64,000 bases of DNA from NCBI RefSeq assembly GCF_000571935.1, contig NZ_ATAX01000035.1, positions 62,001-126,000 on the forward strand. The letters are read 5' to 3'. The stretch comes from Ruminococcus flavefaciens 007c (GTDB lineage Bacteria; Bacillota; Clostridia; Oscillospirales; Ruminococcaceae). How positions within the stretch are numbered: the first letter of the stretch is position 1; the number at the start of each line of letters is the position of its first letter. The translations under genes and the position numbers were made by a program. Shown here in pieces: positions 26,049 through 34,711 of this stretch. The notes beneath the pieces are model-generated. The model did not search any database. It was not told the DNA's origin and worked only from the letters and a program-made list of their open reading frames with translations.

Positions 26049-27134
26049 CTGGCTAATATTCTTGATTATCTCGATTGGCGCGGTGATGTGCCTTTTTCTG
26101 CCGATCCCTTTAACGAGGTCGACGGTCTTGTCCTTTCACAATTCTGCTACATTCCCCTTGAAGGTGTGGTTTCGGAGAGCTTTGACGAGGAGATCAGTAT
26201 CCCTGATGCCTTCAGAAAATATTCCCCGGACTCAATTGATACAAAACAGAGGATAATTACCTTTGAGCAGGATAATCTGCTCTTCAGAAGGCTTGCAGAG
26301 TCAAGGCGATTCCGAGGTACTATTTTAAAGGGCTACGTCAGCCATGTTAAGGACGCAGAGGATCTCCAGTTTTCGGCCATAACCTTTATCCTCGGTGACG
26401 GAAGCGGGTTTATTGCTTTCAGAGGCACCGACGGTACTGTTGTGGGCTGGAAAGAGGACTTCAACCTCAGCTATATGCAGCAGACCGCAGGTCAGCAGAG
26501 AGCTGTATCCTATATCAACAGAGCCTTTGCGTGCGGAGATCATGCGATCCGTCTCGGCGGACACTCAAAGGGCGGAAATTCCGCTATTTACTGCTCGCTT
26601 TTCTGTGAAGAGGAGATACAGAAAAGGATAACGAATATCTATTCCTATGACGGCCCGGGATTCAGGGACGAAATAGTTCAGTCGGAAGGGTATAAAAAAA
26701 TGCTTCCGAGAATAAGGAGCTTTATTCCCGAAGCGTCTATTGTAGGTATGCTTCTCGGCAGCGGCAGCGATCCCAAGATCGTCAAGACATCGGTAAACGG
26801 TATCAAGCAGCATTATGCCTATTACTGGGAGCTGCGCCGTAACCGCTTTATTATGGCCGACAGGCTGAAAAAGTCAGGCGATGTTATAAATAAGGCTATA
26901 TCCGGGCTTTTGTCCGATTTCAGCGATACAGAGAGGGAGATATTTACAGATTCTCTTTTTGAGATACTCAGAGCACCCGATAAGGAGACTCTGAAGGAGA
27001 TCAACAAGCTCAGCTCCTATCCTGCGATCATAAAGGCTATATCCAAGCTGCGTCCCGAGCAGCAGGCCGTTATGAAGGAGGCGTTCAAGAAGATCGCTCA
27101 GAACGGCACAGGCGCACTTTTTAAACCGCAGTAA
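26049..27134 (+). CDS. Mbeg1-like (DUF2974) alpha/beta hydrolase, likely CTG start
   Basis: 361 residues if started at CTG 26049. An AGGAGGG (26036-26042) sits 6 bases before it, and the extra N-terminus (M/L)ANILDYLDWRGDVPF matches how family members begin; no ATG, GTG or TTG is available there. The first conventional start (GTG 26088) has no ribosome site. The alpha/beta-hydrolase nucleophile elbow GGHSKGGNSAIY, FRGTDGTVVGWKEDF and YSYDGPGF are the Mbeg1/DUF2974 signature, lipase-like proteins of unknown substrate. No signal peptide. Faces rplA across a shared terminator. Confidence 0.88.
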   Translation: MANILDYLDWRGDVPFSADPFNEVDGLVLSQFCYIPLEGVVSESFDEEISIPDAFRKYSPDSIDTKQRIITFEQDNLLFRRLAESRRFRGTILKGYVSHVKDAEDLQFSAITFILGDGSGFIAFRGTDGTVVGWKEDFNLSYMQQTAGQQRAVSYINRAFACGDHAIRLGGHSKGGNSAIYCSLFCEEEIQKRITNIYSYDGPGFRDEIVQSEGYKKMLPRIRSFIPEASIVGMLLGSGSDPKIVKTSVNGIKQHYAYYWELRRNRFIMADRLKKSGDVINKAISGLLSDFSDTEREIFTDSLFEILRAPDKETLKEINKLSSYPAIIKAISKLRPEQQAVMKEAFKKIAQNGTGALFKPQ

Positions 27135-27135
27135 A

Positions 27136-27165
27136 AAAGGCTTCACATATTAATGTGAAGCCTTT
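27136..27165. terminator. Bidirectional terminator between the hydrolase and rplA
   Basis: Perfect 13-bp stem AAAGGCTTCACAT / ATGTGAAGCCTTT with loop ATTA; A/T-rich on both sides, so it can serve the plus-strand hydrolase and the minus-strand ribosomal genes. Confidence 0.9.
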
Positions 27166-27183
27166 ACGTTTACTATTCAGTGA

Positions 27184-27879
27184 TCAAACACCGTACTTAG
27201 CTGTAGCAACGGGAACTCCGGGGCCCATTGTTGAAGTAACTGTGCAGCTCTTGAGGTAAGTACCCTTGGCAGCAGCAGGCTTTGCCTTAACAACAGCCTC
27301 CATAAGTGTGTTGAAGTTCTCTTCGAGCTTAGCAGCTCCGAAAGAAGCCTTGCCGATGGGGCAGTGGATGATGTTGGTCTTGTCGAGACGGTACTCGATC
27401 TTACCAGCCTTAGCATCTGTAACAGCCTTTGCAACGTCAGGAGTTACAGTACCTGCCTTCGGGTTAGGCATAAGACCACGAGGTCCGAGAACCTTACCGA
27501 GACGGCCTACGAGACCCATCATGTCAGGTGAAGCAACAACAACGTCGAAATCCATCCAGTTTTCCTTCATGATCTTGTCTACGAGATCCTGACCGCCAAC
27601 ATACTCAGCGCCTGCAGCCTTAGCTGCCTCATACTTGTCTTCCTTGCAGAATACGCATACACGAACAGTCTTACCTGTACCGTTAGGGAGAACAACAGCG
27701 CCTCTTACCTGCTGGTCAGCGTGTCTTGAGTCAACACCGAGACGGATATGAGCTTCAATAGTTTCATCAAACTTAGCCTTTGCGTTCTTGCAAACTAAGT
27801 CAAGAGCCTCAGCGGACTCGTACTGCTTTGCATAATCAACAGCCTTTGCGCTGTCAACATATTTTTTGCCGTGTTTCAT
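27184..27879 (-). CDS. rplA: 50S ribosomal protein L1
   Basis: 231 residues, standard length. [67 protein letters not shown] and the C-terminal [15 protein letters not shown] are diagnostic. ATG follows TAGGAGG. Binds 23S rRNA and regulates its own operon in other bacteria. Last gene before the bidirectional terminator: rplJ and rplL do not follow. Confidence 0.98.
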   Translation of the reverse strand: MKHGKKYVDSAKAVDYAKQYESAEALDLVCKNAKAKFDETIEAHIRLGVDSRHADQQVRGAVVLPNGTGKTVRVCVFCKEDKYEAAKAAGAEYVGGQDLVDKIMKENWMDFDVVVASPDMMGLVGRLGKVLGPRGLMPNPKAGTVTPDVAKAVTDAKAGKIEYRLDKTNIIHCPIGKASFGAAKLEENFNTLMEAVVKAKPAAAKGTYLKSCTVTSTMGPGVPVATAKYGV

Positions 27880-28006
27880 TATATTTCCTCCTATTTAAGT
27901 GGTAATACCGGGGAGCTTATAGCTTACCCGATTAGCGGAATTTTCCTCCCACCAATAGAACTCCGAAAACGGGGAAGTATCCCCACTTCATCATTCAAAA
28001 AATTGA

Positions 28007-28432
28007 TTAGTCAACAACTACAACGCCCATTGAACGAGCTGTACCAGCGATCATGCTCATAGCTGCCTCGAGTGAACCTGCGTTGAGGTCAGGCATCTTT
28101 GTCTCAGCTATCTTCTGAACCTGTTCCTTTGTGATGTTTGCAACCTTGGTCTTATTGGGAACTCCCGAACCGCTGTTGATGTTGCAAGCCTTTTTGATGA
28201 GGACTGCTGCAGGGGGAGTCTTTGTGATGAACGAGAATGAACGGTCTGCATATACAGTGATAACAACAGGGATGATCATTCCGATGTCGTTCTTTGTTCT
28301 CTCGTTGAATTCCTTTGTGAATGCCATGATATTAACGCCGTGCTGACCGAGTGCCGGACCAACAGGCGGTGCAGGAGTAGCCTTTCCTGCTGCGATCTGA
28401 AGCTTAATGTAGCCAACTACTTTCTGTGCCAT
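28007..28432 (-). CDS. rplK: 50S ribosomal protein L11
   Basis: 141 residues from ATG 28432, with GGAGGTG upstream. [34 protein letters not shown] is the L11 N-terminal signature; [10 protein letters not shown] closes the rRNA-binding domain. Part of the GTPase-associated centre. The 127-base gap to rplA (27880-28006) carries only a leader with possible hairpins (CCCCGTTTTCGG..., GGTAAGC...). Confidence 0.98.
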   Translation of the reverse strand: MAQKVVGYIKLQIAAGKATPAPPVGPALGQHGVNIMAFTKEFNERTKNDIGMIIPVVITVYADRSFSFITKTPPAAVLIKKACNINSGSGVPNKTKVANITKEQVQKIAETKMPDLNAGSLEAAMSMIAGTARSMGVVVVD

Positions 28433-28522
28433 GTATTCGCACCTCCATAAATGTGGTAAATGGCGAGGCAAGAATTATTTTACCTCTCCCACGGAAACCC
28501 TCCGGGTTTCTTTTGACCTGAA

Positions 28523-29050
28523 CTAATCCTCCACTCTTACGACCTGGCTTATAGGCAGGGTAGTGGGGGTTTCACGACCGAACATTGAGACAAGAAGGTC
28601 TACTGAACGATCGTCGAGATTGATGTTCTGAACGACACCTATAAATCCGTCCATAGCAGTACCCGAGATACGGACATTATCGCCTACCTTGAAGTCTACC
28701 GATACGGTAGATACCTCTACTCCGAAGAGCTTCTGCACCTCTTCCTCTGAAAGGGGAGTGGGCTCTGAAGCAGGTCCGACGAAGCCTGTACAGCCTCTGG
28801 TATTTCTAACGACGTACCATGAATCATCATTCATTACCATCTTGACAAGAACGTAACCGGGGTAGGTCTTGCGTTCTACTTCTTTGGTTTTGCCATCAGT
28901 GATCTCTTCTGCTTTTTCGGTAGGAACTCTGACCTCTTGGATAAGTTCATGAAGCTTACGGTTTTCTACAACCTTTTCAATATTCTGAGCTACCTTATTC
29001 TCATAGCCTGAATATGTGTGGATAACATACCACTTAGCTGCTTCTGACAT
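28523..29050 (-). CDS. nusG: Transcription termination/antitermination protein NusG
   Basis: 175 residues. NGN domain with WYVIHTYSGYENKVAQNIEK and PGYVLVKM, followed by the KOW domain (VGDNVRISGTAMDGFIGVVQNI). Couples RNA polymerase with ribosomes and affects pausing. Follows secE by 25 bases in the classical secE-nusG-rplK-rplA order. Confidence 0.98.
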   Translation of the reverse strand: MSEAAKWYVIHTYSGYENKVAQNIEKVVENRKLHELIQEVRVPTEKAEEITDGKTKEVERKTYPGYVLVKMVMNDDSWYVVRNTRGCTGFVGPASEPTPLSEEEVQKLFGVEVSTVSVDFKVGDNVRISGTAMDGFIGVVQNINLDDRSVDLLVSMFGRETPTTLPISQVVRVED

Positions 29051-29075
29051 AATAATCCTCCTGATCTCCTATGAA

Positions 29076-29309
29076 TTAGCCTGCGTTGTAAACGAGACGC
29101 AGCAGGGCAAGAAATCCCTGATCGAGTAATCCTACAAGAATAGCTGAAGCGACGATAACGCCCAGTACAACAGATGTATTGTTTACGACTGTCTTCTTGG
29201 TAGGCCAAACCACTTTCTTGAATTCGATTCTGAGGTCCTTGAACCACTTGACAATCTTATTGCCCTGTTTCTTCTCGGACTTCTTTTCTGAAGATGTATT
29301 CTTAGCCAT
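29076..29309 (-). CDS. secE: Preprotein translocase subunit SecE
   Basis: 77 residues from ATG 29309 (AAGGGG upstream). Lys-rich N-terminus, then the SecE signature FKDLRIEFKKVVWPTKKTVVNNTSVVLGVIV, and one transmembrane segment near residues 48-70. Stabilises SecY in the membrane. Confidence 0.96.
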   Translation of the reverse strand: MAKNTSSEKKSEKKQGNKIVKWFKDLRIEFKKVVWPTKKTVVNNTSVVLGVIVASAILVGLLDQGFLALLRLVYNAG

Positions 29310-29326
29310 AAAAATACCCCTTCCGA

Positions 29327-29476
29327 TTACTTTGTTTCCTTGTGAAGAGTATGCTTTCTGCAGAATTTGCAATGCTTCATCATTTCAATTCTGTCAGGGT
29401 CGTTCTTCTTGTTTTTCTTGGAAACATAGTTGCGCTGTTTGCACTCTGTGCAAGCTAAAGTAACCTTTACTCTCAT
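29327..29476 (-). CDS. rpmG: 50S ribosomal protein L33
   Basis: 49 residues. Zinc-binding cysteines in [10 protein letters not shown] and [15 protein letters not shown] mark the Cys4 (C+) paralogue of L33. ATG 29476 follows GGAGGTGCC. First gene of rpmG-secE-nusG-rplK-rplA. Confidence 0.97.
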   Translation of the reverse strand: MRVKVTLACTECKQRNYVSKKNKKNDPDRIEMMKHCKFCRKHTLHKETK

Positions 29477-29501
29477 ATCGGCACCTCCTGAATTAGTACT
29501 T

Positions 29502-29605
29502 CCTTCGTTACCGAAGGTAGGTTGTTTGCCTCCCTCGCACGGGGACAAAAAAATAAACCCCCAACGAGGTACTAAAATTATAACACATATAAATACAAAA
29601 GTCAA
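29502..29605 (-). promoter_or_regulatory. Sigma-A promoter and hairpin leader of rpmG-secE-nusG-rplKA
   Basis: Minus strand TTGACT (29600-29605), 17 bases, TATAAT (29577-29582), with TG one base before the -10. The leader of about 95 bases carries a CCTTCG-TTAC-CGAAGG hairpin at 29502-29517. Confidence 0.88.
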
Positions 29606-29664
29606 GCATTTTTCGCAGAAAAACTGAAATTTTCTTTTTATAATAGTATATAAGGGCAGTTCTA

Positions 29665-29693
29665 TTGACCGCAGGGCTGAAAAGTGCTATAAT
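29665..29693 (+). promoter_or_regulatory. Sigma-A promoter of the glycosyltransferase gene
   Basis: TTGACC (29665-29670), 17 bases, TATAAT (29688-29693), extended -10 TGC. ATG at 29731 has GGGAGGGA upstream. Confidence 0.85.
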
Positions 29694-29730
29694 TTAATGT
29701 AAATCATGCCGGACAGACGGGAGGGATATT

Positions 29731-30480
29731 ATGGGGGAAAGGATCGGAGTATCCGTGATAATACCTGCTCATAACGAGGAAAAATATGTCGTACGGTGCA
29801 TAGAGTCCGTAAAGCAGGCGGCAGCGCGTGTAAAATGCGGAGTTGAGATAATAGTTGTATGCAACAGGTGTACTGACAGGACAGCGGAGCTTGCTGAAGA
29901 AAACGGCGCGCGCGTGGTCAGAGACGAGAGCCGCTGCATAGCTACAGTGCGCAATGCTGGTATATCCGCAGCCCGCGGAAAGGTCATCATGACCATAGAC
30001 TGCGATAACCGCATGACCGAGGGTACTATCCGCGAGATACTTGGTATGCTCAACAGCGGAAGGTATATCGGCGGCGGAGCGCCTCTGCGCTTTGAGCGCT
30101 ATTCATTCCCTCTGTGGCTGAATGATATGATGTGCCGTGGGGGCTTTAAGCTCACAGGCCTTTACTGCGGTATATTCTGGGCAGAGAAGGCTTCCTTTGA
30201 CGCAATAGGAGGCTTTGCCGAGAAAAAGGCGGGAGAGGATATCGCAACCGCAAAGCTGCTGAAGGCCTACGGAAAGAAGCAGGGAAAGGTCTACGGCTGT
30301 CTGAAGAAAAATCATCTGATAAATTCCACGAGGAAATTTGACGATATGGGAGACTGGATGTATCTGAAGCTTGCTTTCAGGAATGCGGGAGCGCTTCTGA
30401 AGGCGGCAATGGGCGACCGCAGCGGATATGACAGGCTCATGGACGAGATATTTTACGATTACAATGATAATCATAAATAA
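29731..30480 (+). CDS. Family 2 glycosyltransferase
   Basis: 249 residues. GT-A fold: VSVIIPAHNEEKYVVRCIES at the N-terminus, the nucleotide-sugar DxD-like MTIDCDNRM near residue 90, and GGFAEKKAGEDIATAKLL with the catalytic-base ED. A cytoplasmic enzyme with no transmembrane segment; donor and acceptor are unknown. Followed by the DIP1984-like gene after 54 bases that include a GCGG-ATATTA-CCCGC palindrome. Confidence 0.88.
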   Translation: MGERIGVSVIIPAHNEEKYVVRCIESVKQAAARVKCGVEIIVVCNRCTDRTAELAEENGARVVRDESRCIATVRNAGISAARGKVIMTIDCDNRMTEGTIREILGMLNSGRYIGGGAPLRFERYSFPLWLNDMMCRGGFKLTGLYCGIFWAEKASFDAIGGFAEKKAGEDIATAKLLKAYGKKQGKVYGCLKKNHLINSTRKFDDMGDWMYLKLAFRNAGALLKAAMGDRSGYDRLMDEIFYDYNDNHK

Positions 30481-30534
30481 GGTGTGCAGCGCGGATATTA
30501 CCCGCCTGTTTATGATCTGCATAAGGAGGAGAAT

Positions 30535-30987
30535 ATGAAACTTGCAGAAGCTTTACAGGAAAGAGCTGATCTTAACCGCAATATCGAACAGCTAAGAAGC
30601 AGACTTATCAATAACGCTCTGGTACAGGAAAACGAGGAGACCGCAGAGGATCCAAAGTCACTCATTAAAGAGCTTGACGGCTCCGTGATGCGGCTTGAAG
30701 AACTCATGCGCCGTATAAATCAGACCAACTGCGCTACGGTCTGCAACGGCGTGAATATAACAGAGCTCATTGCCAGGAAGGACGCTCTCAAGGTGAAGAT
30801 ATCAGTATACAAGGATCTTGTGGAAAGCGCGAGCCAGACTGCAAGACGCGCACGTATGTCCGAGATCAAGATACTTAGCACAGTTGACGTCAGAAAGCTC
30901 CAGAAACAGATCGACGATATGTCAAAGGAGCTTCGCGTTACAGATAATACGATCCAGTCACTCAACTGGTCGACGGAGCTTATTTAA
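30535..30987 (+). CDS. DIP1984 family coiled-coil protein
   Basis: 150 residues from ATG 30535 (AAGGAGG upstream). MKLAEALQERADLNRNIEQLRSRL, NNALVQENEETAEDP and the final IQSLNWSTELI match DIP1984-type proteins, sometimes named septicolysin; mostly helical with heptads. Function unknown in most bacteria. Follows the glycosyltransferase, perhaps co-transcribed. Confidence 0.85.
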   Translation: MKLAEALQERADLNRNIEQLRSRLINNALVQENEETAEDPKSLIKELDGSVMRLEELMRRINQTNCATVCNGVNITELIARKDALKVKISVYKDLVESASQTARRARMSEIKILSTVDVRKLQKQIDDMSKELRVTDNTIQSLNWSTELI

Positions 30988-31020
30988 GCTTTTCGGCGTA
31001 GTTATCCGCGGGGCGAATGC

Positions 31021-31132
31021 AAAAAAAGCCTTTCCGAAAGGAAAGCATCTTGTATGGTCATGCAGGAGCGCATGGAGGTCCGAATCCTCTCTTATCGTTA
31101 CGCTCAGACACCGCACAGACGTACATATACGG
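31021..31132 (-). ncRNA. Candidate small RNA antisense to the leader of the LRR-dockerin gene
   Basis: On the minus strand a possible promoter (TTGCCG 31161-31166, 16 bases, TATAAC 31139-31144) precedes about 112 bases ending in a hairpin CTTTCC-TTTC-GGAAAG (31030-31045) and seven U residues (31021-31027). No other minus-strand gene lies upstream to explain that terminator. The body can fold: GAGCG...CGCTC enclosing GAGG-ATTCGGA-CCTC, then GCAT...ATGC. No known RNA family was recognised. The intergenic region is GC-richer than others here. Confidence 0.45.
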
Positions 31133-31227
31133 CTCATCGTTATATACCGTGCATTGACCGCGGCAACGAGGGTGTGGATCGGGGATAATTTAAAAAAGTA
31201 TATTTATCATACTTCATGGAGGTATTT

Positions 31228-32592
31228 ATGAAGCTTAAAAAGCTCTTTTCGGCAGCTATTGCCGCTTTTATCATCGGAGCCGCCTTTCCTGCTGCTGTTC
31301 CTTACAGAACAGCGGCAGATCAGGCTTACCATTCAACAGTCGTAGCAGGTGACCTTACCTTCTATAAGTACAGCGACCATGTGGAGCTTGCTTCCGCTTC
31401 CGCAGCAAAGGGAGATGTGTCTGTACCTGCACGTATATCGGGACTTCCCGCAACTGTTATTGCAGGGGGAGCTTTTTCGGGAGCAGGCGTGACTTCTGTA
31501 ACTGTTCCCGACAGCTATAAGACCATAGAGAAGAACGCTTTTGCAAAGTGCAGCAAGCTCTCCGAGATAACCATACTCGGAAAGGAATGTAATATTGACG
31601 AAAGCAGCACTACTATATCCGACAGTGTAAGCAGCGACGGTTCCAAAGGCAGCTTCAAGGGCACAATATCGGGCTATAAGGGCTCAACTGCCGAAAAATA
31701 TGCTTTAAAGAACGGCTATTCCTTCAAGGTGCTGTCGGATGCCGTGACCACTTCTTCTTCCACAACTACTTTGACCACAACTACCACTACTACTACCACA
31801 ACTGCAAAACCGACGACTACCACCACTACTGCCATAAAGCCTGCCGAGCAGGGAAAGCCTGTTTTCCGCATGAGCAGCACTCAGGTATATCATGATCTAT
31901 CTCACGGCTCACACCAGCATATTTCCCTGTCCGTTGAGGGCGCCGACGGTCTTTACTGCGATACGCTGATATATGTATACTATGACAAGCGTCTGACGTT
32001 GGGAGAGGCTGTGCCCGGAGCGGCTGTCAGCAAGCTCACCACAGGACAATATGTCGGGGATACAGGCGATTTCATAGTGCTCAATACCGCAGGCAGTGAA
32101 AACGCAGGCAGGGACGGTATTATGTGGGACTTCGATTTTATCGTTCCCGAGGACACCAATGTGGGAGATGTATTCGAAATAAACATAGGTGCTTCCAAAT
32201 ATGGCGAAATACAGCCCCTTTTCACTGATTTTGAATACGACAGCAAGGGTACGGCGATGACAAAGTACATATTCACCGAAGGTCTTGCCTCCGGAAAGAT
32301 AGAGGTCATACCCAATCCGCCCTATTCTCTGGGCGATGTGAACAACGACAAGCTCATCGACTCAGTTGATGCTTCGGCTGTGCTGGCAGAGTATGCTTCG
32401 TTATCGGGAAATCACGGAACGACCTTTATTGACGCAAGACAGCTTATAGCTGCCGACGTAAACCGCGACAACAAGGCGGATTCGGTGGACGCTTCCCTTA
32501 TACTTGCGTACTACGCTTATATTTCAGGAAATAATCCCTTCTGCGACCTGGAGTCGTATCTGCAGAAGATGAATGAGGAAAAGAGATCATGA
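31228..32592 (+). CDS. Secreted LRR - cohesin-like - dockerin protein
   Basis: 454 residues from ATG 31228 (GGAGG at 5 bases). Signal peptide about 1-30; BspA-type leucine-rich segment about 35-170 (VTSVTVPDSYKTIEKNAFAKCSKLSEITI); Thr linker; about 210-362 a beta-rich domain (YCDTLIYVYYDKRLTLGEA, GIMWDFDFIVPEDTNVGDVFEINI) whose strand pattern resembles cohesins or the related carbohydrate-binding folds; then a dockerin about 367-436 with two canonical loops, DVNNDKLIDSVDAS and DVNRDNKADSVDAS. That dockerin differs from those on the cellulases, so a different cohesin partner is expected. Role in the cellulosome or cell surface is inferred. Its stop overlaps the next gene (ATGA). Confidence 0.75.
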   Translation: MKLKKLFSAAIAAFIIGAAFPAAVPYRTAADQAYHSTVVAGDLTFYKYSDHVELASASAAKGDVSVPARISGLPATVIAGGAFSGAGVTSVTVPDSYKTIEKNAFAKCSKLSEITILGKECNIDESSTTISDSVSSDGSKGSFKGTISGYKGSTAEKYALKNGYSFKVLSDAVTTSSSTTTLTTTTTTTTTTAKPTTTTTTAIKPAEQGKPVFRMSSTQVYHDLSHGSHQHISLSVEGADGLYCDTLIYVYYDKRLTLGEAVPGAAVSKLTTGQYVGDTGDFIVLNTAGSENAGRDGIMWDFDFIVPEDTNVGDVFEINIGASKYGEIQPLFTDFEYDSKGTAMTKYIFTEGLASGKIEVIPNPPYSLGDVNNDKLIDSVDASAVLAEYASLSGNHGTTFIDARQLIAADVNRDNKADSVDASLILAYYAYISGNNPFCDLESYLQKMNEEKRS

Positions 32593-33806
32593 CCGATGTT
32601 ATCATAGTCGGCGGCGGTGCGGCAGGCTGCTTTGCGGCTGTTCATGCGGCAAGGTTCGGCAAGTCCGTGCTGCTCTTTGAAAAGAATGAAAAGCTTGGCA
32701 GAAAGCTGAGGATAACGGGCAAGGGACGATGCAATGTCACGAATAACAGTTCCTCGGACGAGCATATGAAGAATATCCCCGTAAATCCAAGATTTATGTA
32801 CAGCTCCTTTGCAAGCTTTGACGCGGAGTGTACCATGAGCTTCTTTGAGGAGCTGGGAGTTCCTCTCAAGACCGAGCGCGGCAACAGAGTCTTTCCTGTC
32901 AGCGATAACGCAAATGACATTGCCGATGCTCTTGCGAAGGAAATGAAGAAGCTGGGCGTGAAGGTCATAAACAGGCGCGTCACGAAGATACTCACCGAAA
33001 ACGGCGCAGTATGCGGTGTAAAGGCAGGCGGAGAGCAGTATCCTTCCGCGGCTGTGCTTATTGCCTGCGGGGGAAAGTCATATCCCGCCACGGGCTCAAC
33101 AGGGGACGGCTATATGCTGGCAGAGGCGCTCGGACATACTGTCACCGAGCTGAAACCGAGCCTGGTGCCGCTGACTTCTCCCGATAAGTTCTGCGCGGAG
33201 ATGATGGGGCTGTCCCTGAGAAATGTGACCGTTGACCTTATGGACGGCAAAAAGTGCATATACAGCGAAATGGGGGAGATGCTCTTTACTCATTTCGGCG
33301 TTTCCGGGCCGCTGGTGCTCAGTGCCAGCTCCCATATAAGGGATATGGCGCCTGACCGTTACAGGCTAATTATTGATTTGAAGCCCGCCCTGTCTCCCGA
33401 GCAGCTTGACGCAAGGATACAGCGCGATTTCGCGGAAAATCTCAACAGGGACTTCCAGAACGGCATAAGAAAGCTCCTTCCTGCAAAGCTCATACCTGTA
33501 GCGGTAAGGCTTTCGGGAATAGCTCCGGAGCAGAAGATAAACGGCATTACAAAGGAGCAGAGACGAAAGTTCGGGGAGCTTATCAAGGCATTTCCCGTAA
33601 GGATCTCGGGCTTCCGTCCTATTGACGAGGCAATTATCACCAGCGGCGGTATCTCCGCTAAGGAGATAGATCCCGGAACTATGGAGTCAAAGCTGGTCAG
33701 CGGGCTCTATTTTGCGGGCGAGGTCATAGATGTGGATGCCTATACAGGGGGCTTCAATCTTCAGATAGCTTTTTCCACTGCTTATACTGCGGCGGTGAAT
33801 ATGTAA
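32589..33806 (+). CDS. BaiN/HI0933-like NAD(P)/FAD-dependent oxidoreductase
   Basis: 405 residues. FAD Rossmann motif VGGGAAGCFAAVHAARFG at 7-24, KLRITGKGRCNVTNNS, IACGGKSYPATGSTGDGY and the C-terminal GLYFAGEVIDVDAYTGGFNLQIAFSTAY are the HI0933 family hallmarks. Members include BaiN flavoproteins; the natural substrate here is unknown. ATG overlaps the preceding dockerin gene stop. Confidence 0.92.
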   Translation: MTDVIIVGGGAAGCFAAVHAARFGKSVLLFEKNEKLGRKLRITGKGRCNVTNNSSSDEHMKNIPVNPRFMYSSFASFDAECTMSFFEELGVPLKTERGNRVFPVSDNANDIADALAKEMKKLGVKVINRRVTKILTENGAVCGVKAGGEQYPSAAVLIACGGKSYPATGSTGDGYMLAEALGHTVTELKPSLVPLTSPDKFCAEMMGLSLRNVTVDLMDGKKCIYSEMGEMLFTHFGVSGPLVLSASSHIRDMAPDRYRLIIDLKPALSPEQLDARIQRDFAENLNRDFQNGIRKLLPAKLIPVAVRLSGIAPEQKINGITKEQRRKFGELIKAFPVRISGFRPIDEAIITSGGISAKEIDPGTMESKLVSGLYFAGEVIDVDAYTGGFNLQIAFSTAYTAAVNM

Positions 33807-33822
33807 AAAAGGGGTAAATGAT

Positions 33823-34188
33823 ATGGGATGTTTAGGTAATCTTTTATGGCTCATTTTCGGTGGGTTCTTTTGCGGCCTCAGCTGGCTCCTGGTGGGACTG
33901 CTCTGGTGCCTCACCATTGTGGGGATCCCGATAGGAGTTCAGTGCTTCAAGTTTGCGGGACTGTCCTTCTGTCCCTTCGGCAAGGAGGTAGTTTACGGCG
34001 GTGGACCTGTAAGGCTGCTGCTGAACATCGTATGGCTCATCTTCGGAGGTCTTGAAATGGCGCTGGGATTTGCTGCATTCGGTGTTGTTCTGTGTGCTAC
34101 AATAATAGGTATACCATTCGGACTTCAGATGTTCAAGCTTGCAAAGCTGGCGCTTATGCCTCTGGGTGCCGAGGTAAAGGTAGTGTGA
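33823..34188 (+). CDS. YccF domain inner membrane protein
   Basis: 121 residues with two repeated YccF units: LLWLIFGGFFCGLSWLLVG...VGIPIGVQCFKFAGLSFCPFG and IVWLIFGGLEMALGF...IGIPFGLQMFKLAKLALMPLG. Small integral membrane protein of unknown role. Likely in an operon with its neighbours. Confidence 0.93.
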   Translation: MGCLGNLLWLIFGGFFCGLSWLLVGLLWCLTIVGIPIGVQCFKFAGLSFCPFGKEVVYGGGPVRLLLNIVWLIFGGLEMALGFAAFGVVLCATIIGIPFGLQMFKLAKLALMPLGAEVKVV

Positions 34189-34191
34189 GTC

Positions 34192-34710
34192 ATGGAAAAA
34201 GATCGCTGGCGTATATTCTTCAGGTACGTTTTTGAGTTTATTGCGGCGGGCTTTGCGGGCTGGATATACGAGGTCGTTACGGTATGGGTGATGTACAGGT
34301 ATTTTGATAACAGAGGTATGCTTCACCTGCCGATAATACCCATATACTCTGTGGGAGCCTTCATACTTCTGGTAATGCTGAGAAAAAAGCGCAATCCCGT
34401 TTTTATCTTTTTTTTCGCAATGGCTGTGACTACATTATTCGAGCTGGGAGCCTCATATCTGCTGGAATTCATATTCCATGAGCAGTTTTGGACCTACGAA
34501 AACTGGTACTTCTCCATACTTGACAGGTCGAGCCTTATTTCAAGTGCTATATTCGGTATCCTTGCAGTGGGCTATTTTTATATGCTTCATCCGCTGTCGG
34601 GGAAGCTCAGCGGGAAGCTGCCGAAATCAGCCTGTGTCGGACTGAGTATATTCGGCTTTACTGCTGTGCTTACAGATATTGTCATCTCCTTTTCGGAGCA
34701 TCTTAAATGA
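34192..34710 (+). CDS. CmpB-like putative ABC transporter permease (PF06541)
   Basis: 172 residues, five hydrophobic segments. FIAAGFAGWIYEVV, RGMLHLPIIPIYSVGAF and SSAIFGILAVGYFYMLHP match the putative ABC-transporter type IV family common in Clostridia. No ATPase partner is adjacent, so transport activity is only a family assumption. Starts two bases after the YccF stop. Confidence 0.8.
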   Translation: MEKDRWRIFFRYVFEFIAAGFAGWIYEVVTVWVMYRYFDNRGMLHLPIIPIYSVGAFILLVMLRKKRNPVFIFFFAMAVTTLFELGASYLLEFIFHEQFWTYENWYFSILDRSSLISSAIFGILAVGYFYMLHPLSGKLSGKLPKSACVGLSIFGFTAVLTDIVISFSEHLK

Positions 34711-34711
34711 A

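Noticed and set aside
31068..31096. GGAGG-TCCGAAT-CCTCT looks like a tRNA T-arm
   Set aside because: No matching acceptor, D or anticodon arms or CCA region could be placed around it; it fits better as part of the hairpin in the minus-strand small-RNA candidate.
31154..31189. TTGACC ... GATAAT as plus-strand promoter of the LRR-dockerin gene
   Set aside because: Spacing is 24 bases, far from 16-18; the real promoter of that gene was not identified.
31000..31227. Cyclic-di-GMP riboswitch before the LRR-dockerin gene
   Set aside because: The GAAA tetraloop hairpin is present, but the conserved CACGCAAAGC and GGYCUA blocks of class I are missing, and the terminator polarity fits the opposite strand.
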